Shown here one piece after another: positions 22,555-31,173 of a stretch of 64,000 bases of DNA. Position 1 is the stretch's first letter; each line of letters begins with the position of its first letter. The translations under genes were made by a program, and so were the position numbers. A model generated the notes under the pieces. The model did not search any database. It saw only the letters and a list, made by a program, of their open reading frames with translations, and had not been told where the DNA came from. The stretch spans positions 310,001 through 374,000 of the forward strand of contig VLTN01000016.1 of NCBI GenBank assembly GCA_008330645.1, in the 5' to 3' direction. The DNA comes from Cafeteria roenbergensis (Eukaryota > Sar > Bigyra > Bicosoecida > Cafeteriaceae).

Positions 22555-22840
22555 GGCGCGGCCCGCGAGCGCTGGCCCTCGCGCGCGAGGCCGCCGGGCG
22601 GGGGCGGTGGCGAGGTTCCTTTCACGCCCGTCGCTGGGCGACAAGCGGCAGAGCCGCACGCGCGCCCTCCAGCTCGGACAGGCCGCGGGCTCGCTCACCG
22701 CCGCCCCCCTGGTTCGGCTCGTCTGGTGGGCCTCCCAGGCGCGCCCCGTGCCTCCAAGGCCTTGCGCGCGTGGGCCCCACCGCGCCGACGCGTGGCCACG
22801 GCTACCTCTGCGCGAGCTGCGCGCGCGGCTCCGAAACGCC
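22555..22840. promoter_or_regulatory. Shared upstream region of STIL-like and RIIa/CNB genes
   Basis: This 286 bp separates divergent start codons. It contains a perfect inverted repeat, GTCGC-TGG-GCGAC, at about 22630-22642. Its 5+3+5 geometry is like an RFX X-box, although the bases differ from the consensus. No TATA-like element is seen. Shared control of two putative centriolar/axonemal genes is an inference. Confidence 0.3.
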
Positions 22841-24649
22841 ATGGCTGCCTGGCCCGCCCCGGCTGCCCGCGCCGCGTCGGGAGCCGTGCCGAGCACCGCC
22901 GACGAGCACGCCCTGCGAGTGCGGCGGGACGTCGAGGAGTACCTTCGCTCGTCGGGGGCTGAGGACGTCCTGTCCAGCACCATGCGCGCGCTGGAGGCAG
23001 CCCGGCCGCGCAACGCCCCGGCCTTCATTGCCAGGTTCGTCCAGGACCATTTTGCCGTGGCGGTTGCGCCGTCGCTCCTGGGGCTGGACCCGCCAGCGCA
23101 CGGCATCCCCGCCCCGGATCGAGGGGACAGCAGCGACAGTGACGCCTCGGCGGGAGGCTCGGCACGGTACCCGGTGCCGCCGGCCAGCTTTTTCGCGCGC
23201 GGGGCAAGGCGGCGAAAAGCCCGGAGGCACGCAGTCAGCGGGCCTCCCCGCCCCGTGGGCTTCGACCTCGACGGCCCGGCGCTGGCCGCCGCCGCGCTGG
23301 GCCGTCCTGTCGGGCAGCTGGGCCGCCTGCTGGCCGACGGCGCGGCTGCCGCGGACGACCGCCTCGGGGACGCTCTGCTGGACCTGGAGGCGGGCCGCCG
23401 CACCGGCGGGCGGGCCGCGGTCGGAAGCAGCGGCCGTGGCGGCACCGGCGCCGCCACCGCCGGCCGGCCGGGAACGCCAGGCAGCGCCCTCTCTGCCTCC
23501 GTGGAGGCGCTGGCGCCGTCGGGAGGCTTGCGCAACCAAGGCTCCGGCGACTTGCTCGAGCGAGCGCTGGCTCTCGAGCGAGCGGGGGCCCTGTCGGGCT
23601 CGGAGTGGCCTTTTGAGGCCGCGGCGGCTGCCTCCGGAGCGACCCTCGAAACCTACGCAGCAGGCGAGACTGTCGGCGCAGCGGCGGCCGCGGGAGGCGG
23701 TACTCCGCTCGAGGGCCCCTTGACCCTGGTGGCGGTGCTCAGCGGGCGGCTGGAGCGGCGCGAGGAGCCCTCGGCCGGGGAAAACACACCTCCGACCGCC
23801 AGCCCCACCGCGCTGGAGGCGGGGAGCTGCCTCTCCATAGCCGCCCTGTGCCTGCGGCCTGCGAGCGCGGTCGCGGGCGAGGGCGCGGGCGCGGTCGCGG
23901 GCGCGGGCGCGGTGCCAGCCAAACCGCCCGCCGCAGCCCCGTTGGTGGAGTCGCGGTGCCTGCCGCCGCTGGTGGCGACGGAGCCATCGCGCACTGTGGA
24001 GGCGCGTGGAGACTCGCTGGGCACCGCGCTTGGGCTGGCGTGGCGGCGGCGGCTGGAGAGGCGCATCGCCGTTCTCGGAGCGGTGGGCCTACTCCGGAAG
24101 CTGCTTCAGCCTGGCGAGATAGCCAGTCTCGCTGACGGCTGCGTTGAGCGGCGTGTGCGGCCAGGGGCTCTCGCTGCGGCGCAGGGGAGGCCCGCGCTCG
24201 GGCCCATGGTTGTGATGCGCGGGGCGGTCGCGCTCGTGGTGGACAGGGCGCTTGCCTTCGAGGGCAACGTTGGCATTCGGCCGGAGCGGGTGCGCCTGGC
24301 CACGCTTCGGGCCGGGGCGGTCGTGGGCATGGACGCGGCCCTCAGGCCCCGCGGCTGGCTGGCAGACGTCCTTGCCTGGCCAGAGGAGCTGGACGCGGCC
24401 GCGGAAGCGTCCGCCGGCGCCCTGTCGGCGCCGCGGGACGCGATCACGGGCGCGGTTGAGGGGGGAGGCGTCCCAGGGCCGATCCGGGAGAGCCAGCTGC
24501 CCGTGGGCGCAGGCTCTGCGTCGCTGGATTGCATCCTGCTGGAAATTCCCCGCGCGGCCATTGAGGGCGTGTGCGGGGAGCCCCTGCTGGTGCGCGCGCA
24601 GCGTGTGGCGCCCGACCTGTTCGCAGAGGAGCTGGGGCGGCTGGCCTGA
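22841..24649 (+). CDS. RIIa docking domain plus cyclic-nucleotide-binding-like domain protein
   Basis: A single open frame of 602 residues from an ATG in good context. Residues about 25-72 (DVEEYLRSSGAEDVL ... FIARFVQDHF) look like an RIIa dimerisation/docking domain, the helical module of PKA regulatory subunits and several axonemal proteins. A first beta-rich CNB-like segment lies about 256-305 (LETYAAGETVG ... LTLVAVLSGRLE). A second, clearer one lies about 410-520: LGAVGLLRKLLQPGEI, GPMVVMRGAVALVVD, LATLRAGAVVGMDAAL. The phosphate-binding cassette appears to lack the usual Glu and Arg that bind cAMP, so ligand binding is doubtful. It may be a PKA-R relative or an axonemal scaffold. It is adjacent to the STIL-like gene. 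Domain assignment is by pattern reading only. Confidence 0.65.
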   Translation: MAAWPAPAARAASGAVPSTADEHALRVRRDVEEYLRSSGAEDVLSSTMRALEAARPRNAPAFIARFVQDHFAVAVAPSLLGLDPPAHGIPAPDRGDSSDSDASAGGSARYPVPPASFFARGARRRKARRHAVSGPPRPVGFDLDGPALAAAALGRPVGQLGRLLADGAAAADDRLGDALLDLEAGRRTGGRAAVGSSGRGGTGAATAGRPGTPGSALSASVEALAPSGGLRNQGSGDLLERALALERAGALSGSEWPFEAAAAASGATLETYAAGETVGAAAAAGGGTPLEGPLTLVAVLSGRLERREEPSAGENTPPTASPTALEAGSCLSIAALCLRPASAVAGEGAGAVAGAGAVPAKPPAAAPLVESRCLPPLVATEPSRTVEARGDSLGTALGLAWRRRLERRIAVLGAVGLLRKLLQPGEIASLADGCVERRVRPGALAAAQGRPALGPMVVMRGAVALVVDRALAFEGNVGIRPERVRLATLRAGAVVGMDAALRPRGWLADVLAWPEELDAAAEASAGALSAPRDAITGAVEGGGVPGPIRESQLPVGAGSASLDCILLEIPRAAIEGVCGEPLLVRAQRVAPDLFAEELGRLA

Positions 24650-24945
24650 GCGAACCCCCTTGCATGCACTTGCGCATGTTTTTGAGCGCGCCCATGTGTC
24701 TGCGCTTGTGTGCGTGTGTAAGCGGGTGAGTGAGCGCCGTGGGCGGTGGTGCACTCCAGCCGCGCACGGGCTGCGCCCCCGCGCGCAGGGCCAATGAACA
24801 GTATCGGCGCTGCTTCGTGTGCCCAGGCGCCTGATCGCTGGCGCAGCGTTCAAGTCTCGCTCCGAGCTTGCCGGGCTGGCCGAGCCTGGGGCGGCCGCGC
24901 AATGGAAGCGTTGGAGAGCGCGGGGGTGGAGGGGCCGGAAGGCAT
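24650..24945. other. Convergent 3' region with TG-rich tract
   Basis: The interval holds a TG-rich tract at 24693-24734, 44-85 nt after the plus-strand stop. Two genes converge here. Nothing else is recognised. Confidence 0.4.
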
Positions 24946-27560
24946 CTAGCGCCGCGCACGCTTTGGGCCCTTGGCCCTGGCCCACTCTGGCAAGTCCGTG
25001 AGGCGCACAGAGTCCTTGTCGGCCGCTGCAAGCAGGTCGACAGTGACCACGGTCACGCGGGGGCCAAGCGAGCGGTAGCCCAGCACGCGGTAGTTGAGCG
25101 AGCTCAGGCCGTTGCGCCACCACGACCGGTACGTCTCCTTGAGCCTCTCTGTGCGCACCATGTTGAGCGTCTCGGCCGACCCACCCTCCTTGAGCTTCAC
25201 GCTGGCGCGCTGGCCGCCCCGCTCCGCAATGAGCTCCTCCTCGAGGTCGCGGATGCGGCCGTTCAGCGCCGCGGGGGGCTGCTCCCACGTCGACGGCGGG
25301 TGCCCCACAGCCTCGAGCCTCCTGCGGAGGTCGTCGTCCTCGCCGCCCCAGCCCCAGAAGTTGTTTGGGTACCCGTTGATCTTGCGGAACAGCGGCGCCG
25401 AGAAGCCGGTGATGCCCCCGATGTAGTTCGGGTAGCGGTACTTCTCCCACACTTTGGCGATGGGCACCGGGCCCGGTCGCGGCCGGAGGTACAGGTCCGC
25501 GAACCCCGGGTGGGTCGGGATGAGGTCCACGTCGTGCATGACCACGATGTCAAACGCGTCCTTGCGCGCCCCGCCCTCGGGCCCGGCAGTCTCTGCTGTT
25601 GGGCCGGAGCTGCCGAAGCCTCCGCCGTCGGGCCCGCGGTCCTTGCTCACCAGGTCGAAGCCGATGTTGAGCAGCTTGCCCCGGTTAAACTTGAAGCCGT
25701 CCTCGGTCTGCTCCACCACAACCACGTGCCAGCGGCGCGGGGCGGGCCGCAGCGTGGCAAACCAGTCAGGGAACTGCGCCGCGAAGCGCTCCAGCTGCTG
25801 CGCGCGATTCTGCTGCGTCTGCCCGCGGAAGGGGACGACGATGGCGACCGAAGGCGGACCGCTCGCCCTCGCTGCCGCTGCCCACGCGCGGTCCTGGCCG
25901 ACCAGCCGCTGCACACGCGGCTCGCTGAGGGGATCGGCCCACGGGTCCATCGACAGCCCCTGCCACGGACCGGGGTCGGGAATGCGGTGGCGAACGGGCT
26001 TGGCCGCCGCGGACGGCGCGCCTCCGCCCTGCTCCGCTCGCTGGCGCCGCCTGGCATCGTGGCCTTCGGGCACAAGCTCCAGAATCGAGGCCTCCAACGC
26101 GGACCGGATCGTTGCGCCGGCTGGTCCTGCCGATGCCGCCGCGGCGGCTGTTGTGGCGGCTGCGGCTGCTGCTGCTGCTGCTGCCTCGGCTCCTCCAGCC
26201 AAGCCACCGCTTGCGAGGTCCTGCCGCGGCCGCTTCGCAGGGCGCGCAGCGGCCGCGGCTTGGGCGGCCAGAAGTGCCTGGCTGAACTCTTCCGCCACGA
26301 AGTTGGCCACGGAGAGCGGCGCCGACACAGCGCCCACAGGCTCCCCAACGACGGCGCGGAACCGGGGCTTGCCACCGGCTTCCTCCGCAGCTGCGGCCAC
26401 ATGCACTGGTCGCGGCGAGTCCAGGCTCCCAGCCGTTGCCGCGCTTCTCACCGCAGCGAGCGCGCCGTCCAACAGGGCCACCGCCTCGCTCCAGCGCCAC
26501 GGTCCCGCGGCGGCGTCCGAGTTGACTGGTTGCCGCTGGGCGTGTTGGGAGAGCCGTGCCGGGGGGCGGGGCCCCTCCCCGCCCTCAGTGGCCGTGGCTG
26601 CGGCGACCTCCACGGACGCGAGCCCGAGCGCCTGCGCCCTGGCCACGGCCGCGGCGGCTTGGGCCCACGGCAGGCTTGCAGCAGTCGTTGCTTTTGCTGC
26701 TGCTGCCGCTGCTGCCGCCGCTGGTGTGGGGGCTGGAGCGGCGCTGGAGCCGGCGCCATCGCCCGGCGCGTGGGCCTGCGTGACGAAGAGACACCGCCAG
26801 AAGCCGATGGGGACCCGGCCTAGCTCTGCCGCTGCCGCGAGCGACCCGCGGGCGGCAGCGGCCTCCACTGCCCCCGCGACCCTTGGCGACACAAAGTCCA
26901 CTGCTCCGACGACGAGCAGGCGCGTGCCGCCGACAGCGCGCTTCGTGACCCCTGCCAGGCCCGCCCCGTACGGCTGGCCGGGGGGCGCTGCACCGCGCAC
27001 TGCGACCGAGTACGAGGCTGCAAGCGGCGCGCGAAGCGGCGCGTCGTCGTGGGGGAGCGGCCCCGGCCTGGCGCTGCTGGCCCCCGGCGGAGAGTCGTGC
27101 CCGACCTCGTCGGGGGACGCAAGGACTGGCGTGCCACCCACGCTCACGGCCAGGCACGCGGGGGCACCGTCCAGCACAGCAGGCCCTGCGGCAGCCAGAA
27201 TGAGGCGCTCGATGGCGCGCGCCGAGGCCACCACCGTGCGGTTGTCAACGGTGTAGGCCTTGCCGATGCAGCCGTGCACGCCGGGCCGGGCTGTAAGCTC
27301 GCGCAGGCGGCGGCCGCCGCCGGCTGGCGACCCCAGGTCTGCGACCAATTCGTGGCCCAGGTCAGGCGGAACGCCTTGGACCTGCGCCCAAGTTGGGTTG
27401 GGGGAGGGAAGGAGCGGGTGGCGGGAGCGCAAAGCGACCGAGCACGACATCAGCTTGTGGCCTGCGGGGAGCCGACCACCCTGAGCCACGGGCGGCCGCA
27501 GACGCCAGTACTCACCCACGCAAATCCGTCCAGCGCCACTGCCACAGCCGAGGAGATCAT
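24946..27560 (-). CDS. GT7 beta-1,4-galactosyltransferase-like enzyme with long N-terminal extension
   Basis: GT7 enzymes transfer Gal (or GalNAc/Xyl-linked Gal) from UDP-sugar onto GlcNAc or xylose in the Golgi. Two exons, 27516-27560 and 24946-27381, give 826 residues. The catalytic domain fills the C-terminal third: VAIVVPFRGQTQQNR (about 530), KFNRGKLLNIGFDL (about 577), the metal-binding HDVDLIP (about 627), YPNYIGGITGFS, the hallmark NNFWGWGGEDDD (about 685), and the ending with LKETYRSWWRNGLSSLNYRVL. These follow the B4GALT order exactly. The N-terminal 500 residues are Ala-rich and not recognised. No strong signal anchor is seen, only a weakly hydrophobic start, which is odd for a Golgi enzyme. 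The true start may lie on an upstream exon. Confidence 0.82.
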
Positions 27561-28091
27561 TGTCCCGTCTCGGAGCGCTTCGGCGCCGGCGGCGGGCGGT
27601 GCCAACAGGCCAACGGGCGGTCCTGCGATTCCAAGGCAGCATGCGCCACGTGGAAAAGGGGCAAATTGGGGGCGAGCAGCGGGCCAATCCACCGGCACCG
27701 GGCTGCCGCCGTTCTTGCAAGCGTGCGCCCAGCGAGGCGTGCTCGGCGGCGACCAGCGCTGACAGCGAAGCAGCTGGTGGCCCGCCCGCCACGCCTCCAA
27801 CGCACACAGTACAGGCGCCCACGAGCCGCTGCAGCCTGCCCAGGCGATTCCACCCGAAATCGGCTCCCGGAACGCGTGTGCGGGCGAGTCGCTGTGGGCA
27901 ACCACGCCATCCATCGTCGCCAGGCGCACAGCAGAGCCGGAAGCTTTGCTCGGCCAGATGCGATTGACCCGTCGGCCGCAAGCGCACTGACACATGCACA
28001 CTCATGAAAAGCACAGCACAAGAATGTCGACCCGAGAGCGAGGATGGCAGGCGTGGCCGGCCGCCCCGCCTCGGCGCCCGCTTCGCGGACG
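27561..28091. other. Intergenic region between two minus-strand genes
   Basis: It lies between the four-helix protein's stop and the galactosyltransferase start. Read on the minus strand, 27984-28020 is TG-rich (72-108 nt after the upstream stop), like the tracts at other gene ends. A missing 5' exon of the galactosyltransferase could be here, but I cannot support one. Confidence 0.35.
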
Positions 28092-29643
28092 TCAAGGCCG
28101 GAACGTGGTCCACACACAGCACAGCGCCTGCCAGCACGCCTCAAAGGACAGCTTGCTCTCCGGGGGGTCAACGTCACTCGCCGACTGGGGAGAGGCCAGT
28201 CCGGCGTCCGGCAAGCACGTCTTGCGGTAGAAGCCGCCGCAGCTGGCCACGCTCCACAGCACAACGGCAAAGTACACAAGGTTGGCTCCCGACTGGAAAA
28301 ACGTGAAATCGCCTGCGCTGTTCTGAGCGTTGCGGCACACGCCCGCCTGGATGAACGAGAGCGACGCAAACACCACCACGCCGGTGAGCACGTGGAAGAA
28401 GCAGAGCACCTGCGGCATCAGCTTGACGCACAGGCCAATGTACCGCATCGGGCGGGAGAGGCGGGCCCACCCCTCGTTGCGGACCCTGCGGGGGGCGGGC
28501 GGAGCGCGGGCGACCGGGGCGGTGGGGGGTGAAGGGGGGGGCTGGGGGGTGTCGCGCGTCTCTCGCGGCAAGCAGTGGCTGCGGTGGCGAGGGTGGCTCG
28601 GTGAGGACCCAGGCAGGCACGGCGGGCGGCAGCGTGGCGACCGACGGCGGACTGCCGGCCGGGCACGCGAATGCGCCCGGCAGCAGCGTCTGCCATCCAG
28701 CCCTCACCTTGAGAATGCGCAGAGGCTGAACCCAGCAGCGCAAGAGCAGGCTGCCTGGGCGAGCATCGCGACCACGAACGCCAGCAGCCCCGGGATGAGG
28801 AGTCCGCGCAGCGTGAAGCGCGCCGGCACAGAATAGCAAAGGTTCAGCCGCCCCAGCACTGCGCTGGAGGCCAGCGCCTCGGCGGTGCACGCAGGGTTCA
28901 GAGTGGTGCCTGCGTACCGGCTTTCGTTCACAACCACCTGGATGCCCGGGCCCGAGTTCACGGACGCGTAGGACGGGCGAACGAGCGCCCCCGACCCGCT
29001 CGGGTCCAGGGTCGGCGCGATGCTCGGGTTGAAGTCGATGTCCGTGGCGAGGAACTCGATGCAGGCGCCTTTTGCGTCTGCGAAATCTGGCAGCGCCTTG
29101 AGCTCGTTCACGAGCGCCGGCTTGGAGCCTGCGAGCCCGCTGCATGCGTCAGCCTGAAGCATGACGCCTCCAGCATCGCGGCAGTCCTGGCGGCCAATGT
29201 CCGGCGAGCACGGCCAGAGCGCGGCGTTCTTGTCGCTGCATGCGAAGCAGCGGTTGTTGTACGCGTCTGTCATCGCGGCCGCATCCCCTTTCTCCGGAGT
29301 GTCGCTGCACACGAATGGCTCGGTAAGCAGCGACACCGGACACCCCACCGGGCAGTCGGATGCAGCCCTGGACACGAGGAAGGCGTACATGGAGCTGCCG
29401 AGAAACATGAGCCCGACGATTGTGAAGTAGCAAAGGTAGCTGCGGCCACGCAGGCGACAGGAGCAGCAGCGTGGGCGACAGGCGGGAAACGATATCAGAC
29501 GGCAGGCGCACCAAAGCGTGGGCCGGGAGGGGGGGGGGGGCGAGGGACGCTGCGGCAAAAGCGACGGCGCGTCCCTGGTACGCGCCCCGCCGCCTGGCCT
29601 GGAAGGCGCGCCGGCACGCTCACCAGCGGCTGCGGCACCCCAT
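28092..29643 (-). CDS. Four-helix membrane protein with Cys-rich lumenal loop
   Basis: Three exons (29624-29643, 28708-29439, 28092-28485) join in phase to 381 residues. The protein begins MGCRSRC, a possible N-myristoylation/palmitoylation signal, followed at once by helix 1 (LCYFTIVGLMFLGSSMYAFL). A 200-residue loop with about eleven cysteines comes next, presumably disulfide-bonded outside the cytosol. Then come helix 2 (LIPGLLAFVVAMLAQAACS), helix 3 (VLCFFHVLTGVVVFASLSF) and helix 4 (ANLVYFAVVLWSVASCGGFY). The tail is short. The topology recalls tetraspanin-like or scavenger-type four-helix proteins, but the diagnostic CCG motif of tetraspanins is not seen and I do not recognise the family. 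The small first exon is supported by phase and by splice signals. It is head to head with the CRAL-TRIO gene. Confidence 0.7.
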
Positions 29644-29916
29644 GGCGATCCCACCCCAGAGGCCGTGCCAAAGCCCGGGCTGCCCGCCGTGGGGGTGGCG
29701 CTGGCCTGAGGGCGAGGGGTGCGCGGCTCGGGAGCCGCAAACCGGCCGCTGGCCAGGCGCTGGCCAGTTGCGACTGCCGGTTGCCGCACAGCCCGCTGGT
29801 CTAGCACACGGCACCTGCAGCCTCTGGCACAGACACGAGCCCGCGAGGCGGCATTTCTGCCCGGTGCTCCCCCCCGCTCTGAAGCCCTAGCTCCAAGGGA
29901 CGCAGCCTCGCGCGCC
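29644..29916. promoter_or_regulatory. Shared upstream region of four-helix protein and CRAL-TRIO genes
   Basis: This 273 bp lies between divergent start codons. No TATA-like element or recognisable motif is seen. Bidirectional promoter function is inferred from arrangement. Confidence 0.3.
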
Positions 29917-30946
29917 ATGGCAGCGGCGCCTGATGCAGTTCCGCAGTTGCCCCACCGAACAGAGTCCATGCCGGGGGGGGTGGAGAAGTTCCTGCGCGAG
30001 ACCAGGCCGCTTGGCATCAGCGACAGGTGGGCCGAGCGCTTCTGGGTCCAGAAGAAGGGGCGGCACGAGGATGCGCTGGCTGGCGCCAAGGCGTTCAAGG
30101 CCACCGCTGACGAGTACGGCATCTGGACGGCCGGGCTGGACGAGGAAGCTGTTGAATCCATCATGTGAGACCCGACCCACGTCCCCAATGGCCGACGATG
30201 CACCCGCGAGCTGGCTTGGTGCGAGAGGCCCTTGCACCAAATGCCCCCGTTGCGTCGCAGGTCTGGCAAAGTCTGGATTGCCGACGCCAGGCCCGGACAC
30301 CCAGCGGTGCTTGGCTTTCGGGGCAAGTTCCACGACGCATCTGTGTGCCCCTCGGTGATGGTTCGGCTCGTGGCGGTTCTGGTCCAAGTGCTGCTCTCGT
30401 CTGAGCACGCCGTTGAGAATGGATTCTGTTTCGTGATGGACGCGGAAGGCATTGGATGGAACAACTTCTCATTGGACGCCGAGCGCATCTACATGTCCTT
30501 GTTCACGTCCCTTCCAGTGCGGCTCACGCGTGAGTCTGCCCCGGCGCGAAAGGCGCAACGCTGCGCGCTGCGCCCTTGGGCGTGCGATTGCGCCGAGCCC
30601 TCGCTGGCAGCTTCGCGCCCCTCCCTGGCGCGCAGGCATCGTCACCCTCAATCCCAGCCTGCTCATGCGTGCCATGATGAACCTCATGTGGCCGTTTATC
30701 GGCACCAAGATGAGGGAGCGAATGGTGCTGAGGACCTCGGAGCAGCTCGGGGAGGTGCTGCACCCGGACCAGCACCCCGAGTACCTGGGGGGGGGCATTC
30801 CGTCCTCACCGGAGGCAGTCTTGGCGCGGATCAGGGCCTCGTACCGTCCCTGGGTGACGGAGGAGCAGCTTGCCGCCCTTGCCGCGGAGCGCTGCGGGGC
30901 TGCGGGCTCGGGCGCAGCCGCAGCGTCGTCCGAGGCGTCCGCGTGA
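29917..30946 (+). CDS. CRAL-TRIO (Sec14-like) lipid-transfer protein
   Basis: CRAL-TRIO proteins bind and move hydrophobic ligands such as phosphoinositides, tocopherol or retinal between membranes. Exons 29917-30164, 30261-30529 and 30636-30946 join in phase to 275 residues. The N-terminal 80 residues form the small helical CRAL-TRIO_N module with the FWVQKKGRHEDAL segment. The lipid-binding domain follows: GKVWIADARPGHPAVLGF, NGFCFVMDAEGIGWNNFSLD, TRIVTLNPSLLMRAMMNLMW, PFIGTKMRERMVL and LGEVLHPDQHPEYLGG, in the family order, the last being the usual PxEYGG-like gate end. Which ligand is bound cannot be read from the sequence. The Ala/Ser-rich tail is short. It converges with katanin p80. 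Confidence 0.85.
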
Positions 30947-31173
30947 CTTGTGGATGCGCCGACGGGCCGCAGTTCCGCCTGGCGTGGTGCGGGTGCGTGG
31001 CACAGCACGCACAGCGACGGAGCTGGACAGTCAGCCCAATCTCTCGCAGCGTCAACGCAAGCGCCGGCCACCGCAAAAGCGCTTCCCCCGCTGCCACGAC
31101 GTGCCACGCCCAGCCCGTCAAGCTGGCTCCGAACACGGGAGACCTCCAACCCAATCGCCGGACGAACCACGCA

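Noticed and set aside
24946-28137. 1063-residue reading of the galactosyltransferase from 28137
   Set aside because: The extra 230 residues upstream of 27381 cross a good splice acceptor and the intergenic TG-rich tract and have no coding character. The two-exon model closes in phase.
28704-30488. One continuous minus-strand frame from 30488 through the four-helix protein
   Set aside because: Its upstream half is antisense to the CRAL-TRIO exons. A 20 nt first exon at 29624-29643 gives a proper membrane-protein start instead.
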